This document shows, piece after piece, positions 15,837 through 24,332 of a stretch of 29,347 bases of DNA (position 1 is the first letter of the stretch; every line of letters begins with the position of its first letter). This DNA comes from JAJCZB01 sp964350195 (GTDB lineage Bacteria; Babelota; Babeliae; Babelales; Vermiphilaceae): assembly GCA_964350195.1 (NCBI GenBank), contig CAYGJB010000013.1, positions 1 to 29,347 of the forward strand, read 5' to 3'. Under the pieces are notes generated by a model. It saw only the letters and a program-made list of their open reading frames with translations, did not search any database and was not told where the DNA came from. The translations under genes were made by a program, and so were the position numbers.

Positions 15837-16409
15837 TCAATTTGTAGGTCGCTCATATGTGCCAACTAGTGTCGCTTGCGCAATGATTTTACCATGCATA
15901 GCTCGTAAAACCTCTGCGCGTTTTGCATCCTTAGAAAGCTTAAGCGTAGGCACCCGTAATGCATAAATATGAAATTTGTAACGATGCTTTCTGAGCGGCG
16001 GACATGGGCCACCCCAATCATTTGATCCCCAGTCATTCACTCCTTCTATACCTTTATGAAATTCTATATTGGCATTCACTGGCAAATATTTAACCCTTTC
16101 CGGCAAATCAAATACAAGCCAATGGGTCCATTGCCCACCACGAGCATCAGGGTCATCAACTAAAAGAACAAAGCTTTTCGTTTCTGGTGGAACTTTTTCC
16201 CAGCGCAAAGGGGGAGAAATGTCTTCGCCATCACACGTATACATTGTTGGAATTTGGCCATTATTCGTAAAAGCTGATGATATCAGCTTGAAATCTGCCT
16301 GCTGATATGTCTTTTGTTTTTTTCTGCGTCGAGGAATCGCCTCAAGAGAAAAGCCTGCGAAAGCTAAAGCTGTTGCTATCCCTATTAATCTCACAATTTT
16401 TCTGGCCAT
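15837..16409 (-). CDS. Exported PEBP/YbhB-family protein
   Basis: 190 residues of the phosphatidylethanolamine-binding protein family (bacterial YbhB/YbcL, Raf-kinase-inhibitor-like). Family marks are DDPDA (85-89), THWLVFDLP (95-103), GGPCPP (133-138) and HRY (142-144), which form the anion-binding pocket. Residues 1-24 look like a signal peptide, so the protein is probably periplasmic, unlike cytoplasmic YbhB. I choose the ATG at 16409 over the adjacent TTG at 16412; AAGGAG precedes it at normal spacing. Function in bacteria is unsettled (ligand binding or protease inhibition). It is directly upstream of ppsA. Confidence 0.92.
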   Translation of the reverse strand: MARKIVRLIGIATALAFAGFSLEAIPRRRKKQKTYQQADFKLISSAFTNNGQIPTMYTCDGEDISPPLRWEKVPPETKSFVLLVDDPDARGGQWTHWLVFDLPERVKYLPVNANIEFHKGIEGVNDWGSNDWGGPCPPLRKHRYKFHIYALRVPTLKLSKDAKRAEVLRAMHGKIIAQATLVGTYERPTN

Positions 16410-16560
16410 CAATACTCCTTTTCTATCTAAAATATGATTTCAAGTATTTCGAGAAATTGTCCAAAAATCAATGCTGAATTTACTTTATATGGCTATTGCG
16501 GCATACTTTACTATTATTCATTACAGTTTAACTCTTAAATTTCGGAGGATGAGTGCTTTT

Positions 16561-17745
16561 ATGAAGAATAAGCCCTTCTCGCACATATTAACGGTTGGCC
16601 TAGCGGTATTTTCCATGTTTTTCGGAGCGGGAAATCTTATGTACCCATTACGCGTTGGCCTTCATTCAGGAGCTAACAACGCCTATGGCATTATCGGATT
16701 CATTCTCACTGCCGTTTGCCTACCTCTCGCAGGGCTTATTGCCATGATTCTATTTGATGGTAACTATGAAGAATTTTATAAAAGACTCGGTTCTAAGGTT
16801 GGTAGACTAGCAATATTTATCTGTATGATCGTGATTGGGCCAATGATCGCTATTCCCCGCATTGTGACAGTGTCTCATGCGATGATTGCGCCATTTATAC
16901 CCGTTGCTTTCTTACAAAATGTAAACCCACAGTCTTCATTTATTTTTGCTCTTATCTTTTTAGGTATCACCTTTATCGCAACCTATCGAGAGAATCGCAT
17001 CGTTGATCTACTTGGTATGGTGATTAGCCCAATCCTTTTGGCATCGCTCATGGTAATCATCGTAAAGGGTCTGTTTTCTGCAGAAAGGATTGTTCCCATA
17101 GCAACTACGCCGTGGGACGCATTTAAAACCAACTTTATTCGTGGTTATGAAACATTAGATCTTCTTGGCGGTATTTTCTTTTCCTCTATCGTAATCCACA
17201 TTTTAAAAAATACTGTTGGTGGCATGGTAGGCATGAATCGTAATCGTCTTGCACTGATCGGCCTTAAAGCCGGTACTCTTGGCGTTTCCTTGCTTGCAAT
17301 TATATATGTAGGTATGAGCATTTTGAGCATGTATCATGGCCATGGCCTTTCCGGCTCTGGAGATCTTTTTAAGACGCTTGCATATAACGTTTTGGGAAGC
17401 AACGGCGCTTTTCTTATTGGTACTTCGGTGTTGATGGCGTGCTTTTCTACTTCGATTGCGCTTGGTGCAGTGGTGGCTGAATATTTTCAAGTAAATGTAT
17501 TCAATCGCAAAATAAGCTATGAGTTCTCCTTATTAATAGTACTACTTTTATGCATACCGCTTTCAACGTTTGGCCTGGATTATGTAGCTAATCTTACCGG
17601 TGGTCCATTGGTATATATAGGCTATCCGGCGATTATTATGCTTACACTTTGCAACATCGGCTATAAGCTTTTTGGTTTTAAACCGGTTAAGGCTCCAGTA
17701 GCAGCAACGTTTATATTCGCATTGATAAGTTATTTTTTTATGTAA
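16561..17745 (+). CDS. brnQ: Branched-chain amino acid transporter, BrnQ/LIVCS family
   Basis: 394 residues of almost continuous hydrophobic helices, about 12 membrane segments, close to the family size. The N-terminal FFGAGNLMYP (20-29) is the family hallmark for cation-coupled Leu/Ile/Val uptake across the inner membrane. The frame is open to 16471, but the ATG at 16561 lies about 12 bases after GGAGG; an ATG at 16549 abuts the GGAGG too closely. The gap 16410-16560 is divergent promoter space. Import of branched-chain amino acids fits a host-dependent cell lacking their synthesis, which is inference. A 20-bp hairpin terminator follows. Confidence 0.9.
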   Translation: MKNKPFSHILTVGLAVFSMFFGAGNLMYPLRVGLHSGANNAYGIIGFILTAVCLPLAGLIAMILFDGNYEEFYKRLGSKVGRLAIFICMIVIGPMIAIPRIVTVSHAMIAPFIPVAFLQNVNPQSSFIFALIFLGITFIATYRENRIVDLLGMVISPILLASLMVIIVKGLFSAERIVPIATTPWDAFKTNFIRGYETLDLLGGIFFSSIVIHILKNTVGGMVGMNRNRLALIGLKAGTLGVSLLAIIYVGMSILSMYHGHGLSGSGDLFKTLAYNVLGSNGAFLIGTSVLMACFSTSIALGAVVAEYFQVNVFNRKISYEFSLLIVLLLCIPLSTFGLDYVANLTGGPLVYIGYPAIIMLTLCNIGYKLFGFKPVKAPVAATFIFALISYFFM

Positions 17746-17753
17746 AAGATACA

Positions 17754-17799
17754 ACAATAAAATAAAGGGCGCCATGTTTGGCGCCCTTTATTTTATTGT
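17754..17799. terminator. Bidirectional terminator with a perfect 20-bp stem
   Basis: 17754-17773 is perfectly complementary to 17780-17799, leaving a 6-base loop (ATGTTT). The stem has a G/C core (GGGCGCC) flanked by A/T-rich arms that double as A- and T-runs, so it can stop transcripts from both brnQ and the convergent gene ending at 17815. The length is unusual for a simple terminator. Confidence 0.85.
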
Positions 17800-17814
17800 G
17801 TAAATGTACTTTAT

Positions 17815-19062
17815 TTATGCCAAATCTTTATACGCACCCATAATAACCTCTCCTTGCTGATCAGGGTTAGTGCATGGATACACCCAGCAGCCCGTAAGTG
17901 GTTGCTTGTATGAAACCCCATTGCCCGCCATACGCATATCAGATTCAGCAATATCAGGAAGAATATAGGCTGTATGATCTTTGCTTTGCTGTGTCAATGC
18001 TGTGGCATACACATTTGATGGTCCATTATCTGCTAAAAATCCTGCAACCGAGCCTTCCATCTCATTAATTATTAACGCTAAGCCAATCGATTGATCAAAG
18101 GCAAACCCTTCATCAGGTAACTGAATCACTCTATCTTTAAACTCAGCATCCATTGTTACATTCGTTTGATTTTCAGAATTAAAGTTAATCTTATTCCCCG
18201 GATTTCCACTAATAAGCATGAGCTGAGGATACTTTCTTAACAACGCTTCAAATGATGATGCATCCAAATGACGACGCTTCAGCTTTCTACCACCCATCAC
18301 TATTGCCTCTCTATTCTCTCCGCAAAATACAACCGCTTTCTTCCTGTCTGCATATTGAGCCAAAATTTTACGAATCGTTTGAGCTGTCTTTTCTGGCACC
18401 GTAAGTAAAACTTGGCTAGGAGCAAGATCTGAAGGTGATTTTTTCGTATGCCCTATAAGGCTTATCAAATGAGTGGAGTAGGTACAATCCTCCGGCTTAA
18501 CTTCACCTGGCTTTACCATCTTAGTCTTATAATGATCCATGATCCCTTTAAATGTTTCATGCAAAAAGCCCTTTATCGCAATCGTCTTTTTGCCCGGTAC
18601 GCCTTCAAGTACTCGATGAAAATGAGCCATGTCTCCAATGCCAATTTGGCTTGTATCGATATGTACGGTATCTTCTTCCTTTACAGATTTTATATCGAAG
18701 TTTTGGCCCACCCTATTCTCTTTTTCCTCAATAAGACGATCAAAATTTTTCCATAGTACCGATTGCTCTCCTCGCGCAAACTGAGCAGATGCTTTATTGA
18801 TACGCATCAAATCTCTTTCATATTGCGTAGTGTTTGTATTTAATCTTAACAGCAAACCATATTGCTCATTTGCCCTGCTCCAGTTGCGATTATTCAGAGA
18901 ATTATTAGCGTGGGCGCTTTTACTATTTTCATCGTAAAACCATTCTGCATTCATAGGGCCACCATCAGTATACTTTTTTGATTCTTTTTGCTCCTTTTCC
19001 ATCCCGTTTAATGGAGATAAAGTAACCAGCGCTGCCAATAAAGGCACATAAGATTTTTTCAC
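17815..19062 (-). CDS. Exported protein of unknown function
   Basis: 415 residues from the GTG at 19062, which has AAGGAG about eight bases upstream and begins a signal peptide (1-20). An ATG further out at 19101 would place a non-signal sequence in front and would lie upstream of the probable transcription start. The mature protein mixes alpha and beta stretches, with conserved-looking GNPGNKINFN, FDQSIGLALIINEMEG and a C-terminal segment with two Cys (CWVYPC). I recognise no domain. A promoter is visible just upstream, and the gene ends at the shared hairpin with brnQ. It could be a secreted enzyme or effector, but nothing in it proves either. Confidence 0.78.
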   Translation of the reverse strand: MKKSYVPLLAALVTLSPLNGMEKEQKESKKYTDGGPMNAEWFYDENSKSAHANNSLNNRNWSRANEQYGLLLRLNTNTTQYERDLMRINKASAQFARGEQSVLWKNFDRLIEEKENRVGQNFDIKSVKEEDTVHIDTSQIGIGDMAHFHRVLEGVPGKKTIAIKGFLHETFKGIMDHYKTKMVKPGEVKPEDCTYSTHLISLIGHTKKSPSDLAPSQVLLTVPEKTAQTIRKILAQYADRKKAVVFCGENREAIVMGGRKLKRRHLDASSFEALLRKYPQLMLISGNPGNKINFNSENQTNVTMDAEFKDRVIQLPDEGFAFDQSIGLALIINEMEGSVAGFLADNGPSNVYATALTQQSKDHTAYILPDIAESDMRMAGNGVSYKQPLTGCWVYPCTNPDQQGEVIMGAYKDLA

Positions 19063-19082
19063 GAAAGGCTCCTTTGTTTCGC

Positions 19083-19112
19083 ATATAAAAATATGACGCA
19101 AAACCTTATCAA
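19083..19112 (-). promoter_or_regulatory. Putative promoter of the exported gene at 19062
   Basis: On the minus strand TTGATA (19112-19107), 18 bases, then TTATAT (19088-19083), about 20 bases before the GTG. Its position supports the GTG start over the ATG at 19101. Confidence 0.45.
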
Positions 19113-19148
19113 AAAAAATAAATAATTAAAACAAACCAATCCTATATC

Positions 19149-19176
19149 TTTACAAGTAAAACCAGTTTGTTATAGT
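19149..19176 (+). promoter_or_regulatory. Putative promoter of the 149-aa protein pair
   Basis: TTTACA (19149-19154), a 16-base spacer and TATAGT (19171-19176). Transcription from here would give a leader of about 130 bases before the ATG at 19315, containing a short peptide frame and inverted repeats. Confidence 0.45.
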
Positions 19177-19224
19177 TATGCCCCGTTAGTAGCAAGCATA
19201 TAACACACCAAAAAAGGGTACCGT

Positions 19225-19254
19225 ATGAACATCACCACCATACATCATCATTAG
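19225..19254 (+). CDS. Possible leader peptide with three consecutive His codons
   Basis: ATG at 19225 encodes MNITTIHHH and stops at TAG (19252-19254). AAAAAAGGG stands six bases before the ATG, a usable ribosome binding site. Around it AGTAGCAA (19188-19195) and TAGCAA (19252-19257) can each pair with the same downstream TTGCTACT (19262-19269), so two leader folds exclude each other. This resembles an attenuator leader, but no T-run follows and the downstream genes are not histidine genes, so chance is a real alternative. Confidence 0.3.
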   Translation: MNITTIHHH

Positions 19255-19314
19255 CAAATCATTGCTACTCTCAAATCAAAATAAATCGCACACCCGAAAA
19301 ACAAGGAAGAAGTT

Positions 19315-19764
19315 ATGATAAAAAAATCGGCACTCATGCTGCTCGGTTTGCTATCGATCTCAACATTTCAAAAAACAAAATCTTTTAATTTTCCTATAGA
19401 AGCGGCAGAAATAACGATCACCGCTCTTGCCCCTTTTATGTGGTATCTGCATCATAAAGAGTCAGAAATGAATCCTGCTGAAGATGCTATCACCAACAGC
19501 AAACACAAAAACTTTTGGACAAAAAGCAATTTGTGGAAACTGTTTGATCAAAAAATCATAGGCCAACGTTTCAAGCCTAAAAGCGAAAAAGTGGGCGATC
19601 GTAAGCTTAAATTTGATCCTAAAGATTGCTGGCCAACTGGCGTGCTTGGAAATTTTGATTCCTATGCCATTTCAATTGGCAAGCTAACAGCAAAATCTCT
19701 CGTAACTATATACAGTATATTGCTTGCTCAAAATCCAAAAAAGCTTCTCAAGGCATTAAAATAA
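19315..19764 (+). CDS. Exported 149-residue protein, tandem paralogue 1
   Basis: 149 residues, ATG at 19315 with AAGGAAG upstream. A signal peptide of about 23 residues is followed by a short hydrophobic segment (ITALAPFMWYL). Then comes a central FW-x3-N-x-W-x-LFDQ-x2-IGQ motif, a single Cys in a C-W-P-T-G stretch, and a helical C-terminus. The same motif order appears in the next gene, which is also exactly 149 residues, so the two are tandem duplicates. No known family is recognised. The 252-base divergent region before it contains the promoter and the possible leader peptide. Confidence 0.78.
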   Translation: MIKKSALMLLGLLSISTFQKTKSFNFPIEAAEITITALAPFMWYLHHKESEMNPAEDAITNSKHKNFWTKSNLWKLFDQKIIGQRFKPKSEKVGDRKLKFDPKDCWPTGVLGNFDSYAISIGKLTAKSLVTIYSILLAQNPKKLLKALK

Positions 19765-19786
19765 TAATCATAAAAAAGGGCCCCAT

Positions 19787-20236
19787 ATGAAGAAACATAT
19801 ACTCTTATTACTTGGACTCTTATTCAGTTCTATTTCATATGAAATGAAGAGCGTTGCCGTACCTCAACAGCAGCAATTAAACAGAGCTTTCTATATCACC
19901 ATGGCCATAGCTCCTTTTTTTTACTATGCGTACACTAAAAATCCGGTAGTAAAACCACCAAAAGAGTATACGCTTGATTTAAATGATAGCATGTTTTGGA
20001 GTAGTAAAAATGCATGGGCGTTATTTGATCAAGGCTTTATTGGGCAAGGATCAAAAGCAAAAGCACACCCCATCAATCCTTCCTTGTCAGAATCACCAGA
20101 ATGTTTGCCAAGCGGTTTAATTGGCCACACGTTAGCATACTTAAAATCGGCAAAGAGTGCTGCTGGATCATTATCAATCATATATGTTTTACTTAAATTT
20201 CCCAGCTTCATAGGCTGCCTTGAAGCATTTAAATAG
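19787..20236 (+). CDS. Exported 149-residue protein, tandem paralogue 2
   Basis: 149 residues starting 22 bases after the first copy; the ribosome binding site is weak (AAGGG). It has a signal peptide of about 25 residues, a hydrophobic segment with APFFYYAY, the shared FW-x3-N-x-W-x-LFDQ-x2-IGQ motif, and C-L-P-S-G in place of C-W-P-T-G. Divergence from its neighbour is large outside the motifs, so the duplication is old and the motifs are probably the functional core. The glycosyltransferase begins three bases after its stop. Confidence 0.78.
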   Translation: MKKHILLLLGLLFSSISYEMKSVAVPQQQQLNRAFYITMAIAPFFYYAYTKNPVVKPPKEYTLDLNDSMFWSSKNAWALFDQGFIGQGSKAKAHPINPSLSESPECLPSGLIGHTLAYLKSAKSAAGSLSIIYVLLKFPSFIGCLEAFK

Positions 20237-20239
20237 ATC

Positions 20240-21250
20240 ATGAAAGAGTTGTTTATTTTGTACGACTCTCTTTTAAATTCTGTCTTTCAAGGACAAGTAG
20301 TTTCTCTGCTTAAAAAGCGGCTCGATACAGGCAATTGCACACAGGCTTATATCATCACTTTTGAGCAGAGAACTTTTTCTAAAAACGAACTTGAAAAAAT
20401 TATTCCCGATAAACGCATTGAAATTATTGTTCTCAAAAAAGTTCCTTTCATTGGTTCATTAAGCTTGCGGTATGCTTCATACCAGCTGCGCAAAGCAATT
20501 CCCTCTCTTTCTTTTGAGACTGTAATAGCACGTGGCCCATTTGCAGGATGGATAGCTGCACGTGAAATTCCCTCAACTATTCCCATTACTATTCAAGCGC
20601 GCGGACTTGCAGCACAAGAATACCTGTATGAGCATACCAACAACTTTTGGCATCGATTTCGTGCATGGTGCTATGAAGCAATAGAGAAAAAAGTTTACGG
20701 CCCGTATGCACGCAAAAAAAACATTACTATTCAAGCAGTGAGCAAGGCGCTTAAAACATATATGATTAATACCTGGGGGACACAAAAGAATGCTATTTCG
20801 ATTGCGCAACAAGATATCCCTTTTGTATGCCCGATTGATAAAGTAGCTCGCTGGCGCACGCATATACGATCACAATTACAAATCTCTGAAAGCGCACAGG
20901 TGTACGTCTATGCAGGGTCTGCACACGCATGGCAATGCCCGGAAGAAACGATACTGTTTTTTCAGAAAAAATTGACACAAAATCCAACCTTAATCTTGCT
21001 CGTTTTATCAGCAGATAAAGAACCGTTCCGCGCACTTGTTGAAAAGTATCGCATCCCAAAATCCTCTTATCGTATTTTAACTGTGCCGCATCAGGAGATG
21101 TGCGCCTATCTTTCAGCAGCGGATACTGGTTTACTGTTTCGCAAAAAGCACATCATCAATTGGGTTTCGCGCCCCACCAAGGCATTAGAATATAAAGCAG
21201 TGGGGCTTAAGATTATTCACAACGATACTGTGGCAATGCTTTCAGCTTGA
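20240..21250 (+). CDS. Glycosyltransferase, GT-B fold (group 1 like)
   Basis: 336 residues. Two Rossmann-like halves are visible: an N-terminal half (about 1-165) and a C-terminal half from about 210 with VYVYAGSAHAW, LILLVLSADKEPF and a donor-site-like stretch ending SRPTKALEYKAVGL, typical of GT4-like enzymes. No signal or membrane span is seen, so it is cytoplasmic or membrane-peripheral; donor and acceptor are unknown. No clear ribosome binding site precedes the ATG, suggesting coupling to the gene that stops three bases earlier. The protein ends only about 13 residues after the PTKALEY motif, shorter than usual, and its last 34 bases overlap pyrG on the other strand. Confidence 0.75.
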   Translation: MKELFILYDSLLNSVFQGQVVSLLKKRLDTGNCTQAYIITFEQRTFSKNELEKIIPDKRIEIIVLKKVPFIGSLSLRYASYQLRKAIPSLSFETVIARGPFAGWIAAREIPSTIPITIQARGLAAQEYLYEHTNNFWHRFRAWCYEAIEKKVYGPYARKKNITIQAVSKALKTYMINTWGTQKNAISIAQQDIPFVCPIDKVARWRTHIRSQLQISESAQVYVYAGSAHAWQCPEETILFFQKKLTQNPTLILLVLSADKEPFRALVEKYRIPKSSYRILTVPHQEMCAYLSAADTGLLFRKKHIINWVSRPTKALEYKAVGLKIIHNDTVAMLSA

Positions 21251-22935
21251 TGCATAAAGGTTAGCCCACTGCGCTCATCGCATGCGGTAACAAACCCTAG
21301 AAACAGTGGATTAGGATTGCCAAGCCTACTTTTAAATTCAGGGTGTGCCTGAGTGGCAACGAAAAAAGGATGATTAGACAGCTCAACAAATTCCATAAGC
21401 TGCGTATCATCCGCGCGAGTATGGTACCCAGAAAATACAATACCATGCTGCTCAAGCCTTGAGACAAATGCAGGATTCACTTCATAGCGATGACGATGGC
21501 GCTCATATACCATGCCCAGCTCACGCGATTTGATCGCTTTTTTATAGAGACTATAGATGCGAGTATTCGGCTTTAACACAGCTTCGTAAGCCCCCAAACG
21601 CATGGTGCCACCATAACGATTAGACTTAAGAATCTCTTTTTGAAGAGGTAGCACATCAATAATTGGATACGGCGTTTTGGGATCCACTTCCGTGGTATGT
21701 GCTCCCACTAAATTGCACACATTGCGCGCATACTCAATTGCAGCAAGCTGCAATCCATAGCACAGACCAATAAAGGGAATATTGTTCTTACGTACATACT
21801 GTATTGCGTTTATTTTCCCTTCAACTCCAGAATGGCCAAATCCACCCGGCACAATGATTCCATCAAATGCATCGAGCTCTGCAAGCTTTTCAGGCTCGAT
21901 TTCAAATCGTTTCGCATCAATCCACGTAATATCGATGCCTGCATTAATCTCTGCCCCGGCATGAATTAAGGCATGGCATATACTGGTATAACTATCAGTC
22001 ATACTGAATGCGCCGTTTGATATATATTTACCAATAATTGCTACCGATAGTTTCTTTTGTGGATTTTCAATGTGATGCACTCGCTGACGCCAAGAGCTCC
22101 AATCGGGAGTAATTTTGCACGGCAGCTTTATCTCATCAAGAATTTTTTTCCCAAACTCCTGCTGCTCAAGCTCAAGCGGCATATTATAAATAGAGGCCAT
22201 ATCTGGGGCTGCAATAATACGATCAGATTGCAAATGAGCGAACGCTTCAATCTTACTTTTTCTAATTTCATCAAGCGGAAACTGCGAGCGGCATATAATG
22301 AAATCAGGCATTATGCCCTGCTCACCAAGCAAACGAATCGCCTGCTGAGTTGGCTTTGTTTTCATTTCATCAATGTGGCTTGGTACTGGTAGATAGGTAA
22401 CAAGGACATAGGCAAAATGGTCGGGGCCTAGATCTCTTTCCAGTCCTTTAATGGCAAACAAAAACGGCACGTTTTCATAATCCCCTGCAGTACCGCCAAT
22501 TTCTATCACCGCAATGTCATATCCCTGAGCTGCGACTTTTATTCTGTTGGTAATCTCATCAGTAATATGAGGAACAAACTGTACCGTCTTTCCCAGATAC
22601 TCGCCTGAACGTTCTCGATCGATCACTGTCTTGTATATTTGACCACTCGTTATATTATTTTTTTTCGGGATAGACATATTCATAAATCGTTCATACGTCC
22701 CAAGATCTTGATCGATCTCTCCACCATCTTCCGTAACCCACACTTCTCCATGCTCAGTAGGGCGCAAAGTGCCCGCATCATAATTAAGATAGGGATCAAT
22801 TTTTATAAGCGTAGTCTTATATCCATGCTCTTTCACTATCTTGCCAATTGATCCGGTTACCACCCCTTTGCCAACACCGGAAATAACGCCGCCTGCAACT
22901 ATAATAAACCGTGTTTTTATGGTGCTTGTACCCAC
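21217..22935 (-). CDS. pyrG: CTP synthase
   Basis: 572 residues. It converts UTP to CTP using ATP and glutamine, the last step of pyrimidine nucleotide synthesis. The N-terminal synthetase domain opens with the P-loop-like GGVISGVGKG (15-24) and continues with DPYLNYDAGTLRP. The C-terminal class I glutamine amidotransferase domain has the nucleophile Cys392 in GLCYGLQ, with His531 and Glu533 completing the triad (AHPE). It starts at GTG 22935 with AAGGAG a few bases upstream. It sits downstream of nupC on the same strand, giving a small pyrimidine supply cluster of uptake plus CTP synthesis. Its 3' end overlaps the convergent glycosyltransferase by 34 bases, with no terminator visible. Confidence 0.97.
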   Translation of the reverse strand: MGTSTIKTRFIIVAGGVISGVGKGVVTGSIGKIVKEHGYKTTLIKIDPYLNYDAGTLRPTEHGEVWVTEDGGEIDQDLGTYERFMNMSIPKKNNITSGQIYKTVIDRERSGEYLGKTVQFVPHITDEITNRIKVAAQGYDIAVIEIGGTAGDYENVPFLFAIKGLERDLGPDHFAYVLVTYLPVPSHIDEMKTKPTQQAIRLLGEQGIMPDFIICRSQFPLDEIRKSKIEAFAHLQSDRIIAAPDMASIYNMPLELEQQEFGKKILDEIKLPCKITPDWSSWRQRVHHIENPQKKLSVAIIGKYISNGAFSMTDSYTSICHALIHAGAEINAGIDITWIDAKRFEIEPEKLAELDAFDGIIVPGGFGHSGVEGKINAIQYVRKNNIPFIGLCYGLQLAAIEYARNVCNLVGAHTTEVDPKTPYPIIDVLPLQKEILKSNRYGGTMRLGAYEAVLKPNTRIYSLYKKAIKSRELGMVYERHRHRYEVNPAFVSRLEQHGIVFSGYHTRADDTQLMEFVELSNHPFFVATQAHPEFKSRLGNPNPLFLGFVTACDERSGLTFMHQAESIATVSL

Positions 22936-23012
22936 AACTCTCCTTTATGATGCATACTCTATTTCGATTAAAATGAAATTACTATTTAACTATGAAGAAT
23001 GATGCAAAAAAA

Positions 23013-24245
23013 TTACAATAATAACCCTGCTATCATTGCAGACATTAAGTTGGATAACGTGCCACCCAGTACCGCATAGAGACCAAGCTCTGTTAACCAT
23101 TTTCTTTTTTCAGGAACAAGAGCACCAATACCTCCAACCTGAATGCCTATGCAGGAAAAATTAGAAAAGCCGCATAATGCATACGTGAGAATATTTGCTG
23201 ATCGCTCGGAAAGAACAGACCTCGTCATTTCGCCATAGGCCACTACTTCATTCACTGAAACCTTAATACCGATAAGTTCCCCCGCAGTAAGCGCTTCAGA
23301 TGATTCAAAGCCAAGCAAATAGCCAAAAGGACTAAACACATATGCAAAAAGCTTGCTCAGACTTATTTCATAGCCCACCAGCCCACCAGCATATGCCAGT
23401 ATTGCATTAAGAAATGCAAGCAACGCAATGAAAGATATCAGCATAGCTCCCACATTCAATGCTAAAAAAAGACCGTCTGTAGTCCCGGTAGAGACCGCAT
23501 CAAATACATTGCTACTTTGCGCAGAGATATCCACCTTCGCCTTGCTATCAGCGGAGCTTTTTTCCGTTTCGGGAAGAAGCATTTTTGCAATAAAAAGCGT
23601 GGAGGGAATAGCCATCATGCTTGCGGTAAGCAGATGCTTTGCAGGAATACCCATCGCTGCAAATACTACTAAAATAGCGCCGCTAATAGTTCCCATACCG
23701 CTTACCATCACTACAAGGATTTCTGATTTGGTCATATGCTTGAGATAATTTTTCACTAAAAGAGGGGCTTCTGTTTGGCCAAGAAAACTATTTGAAATGG
23801 CGCACAATGTCTCGGCACCAGAAGTACCAAGAAGCGGCTGAACCACCGCATTCACACCCATAACAATGTGTTGAATAATACCAAAATGAAATAACAGCGC
23901 CATAAACGCGCCAAAGAAAATAATTACGGGAAGAACTTTAAGAGCAAAAATAAATCCCCATGGCCCAGCACCGGGATCAACCAACGAGCCAAACACAAAT
24001 CGAGAACCTTCATCTGCAAACAAATACAGTTTTTGCACCCCATCAGCTAGCTTACCTACACAGTATTGCCCTAATCCTGTGCGTAGTACAAAAAAGCCGA
24101 TCAAAAACTGCATGATAAGACCATATCCAACCAATCGAAAATTAATAGCAGATCGTCGTTGAGAGAAGAGATATGCAACAAATAAAATGACTACTATGCC
24201 AACAAGGTTGCAATAGCGATTATGCTCAAGCAGATACGCAATCAT
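23013..24245 (-). CDS. nupC: Concentrative nucleoside transporter (CNT family)
   Basis: 410 residues, typical of bacterial CNTs, with 8 to 10 membrane helices. Nucleoside-site motifs are GQTEAPL (156-162), KVSVNEVVAY (328-337) and GFSNFSCIGI (359-368). It takes up nucleosides with cation symport across the inner membrane. A hydrophilic insert lies at about 226-245. It starts at ATG 24245 with AGGA upstream. It lies between prfA and pyrG on the same strand, with gaps of 87 and 77 bases. Nucleoside import next to CTP synthase fits dependence on external pyrimidines, which is inference; substrate preference cannot be read from sequence. Confidence 0.95.
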   Translation of the reverse strand: MIAYLLEHNRYCNLVGIVVILFVAYLFSQRRSAINFRLVGYGLIMQFLIGFFVLRTGLGQYCVGKLADGVQKLYLFADEGSRFVFGSLVDPGAGPWGFIFALKVLPVIIFFGAFMALLFHFGIIQHIVMGVNAVVQPLLGTSGAETLCAISNSFLGQTEAPLLVKNYLKHMTKSEILVVMVSGMGTISGAILVVFAAMGIPAKHLLTASMMAIPSTLFIAKMLLPETEKSSADSKAKVDISAQSSNVFDAVSTGTTDGLFLALNVGAMLISFIALLAFLNAILAYAGGLVGYEISLSKLFAYVFSPFGYLLGFESSEALTAGELIGIKVSVNEVVAYGEMTRSVLSERSANILTYALCGFSNFSCIGIQVGGIGALVPEKRKWLTELGLYAVLGGTLSNLMSAMIAGLLL

Positions 24246-24332
24246 AAAAATCCTAACATATTGTGGGAGTATGAAAATATCGATATAGCGTAAAGGTATT
24301 CAGATATTTTTCAAGAAAAGGAGGGAACAGAT

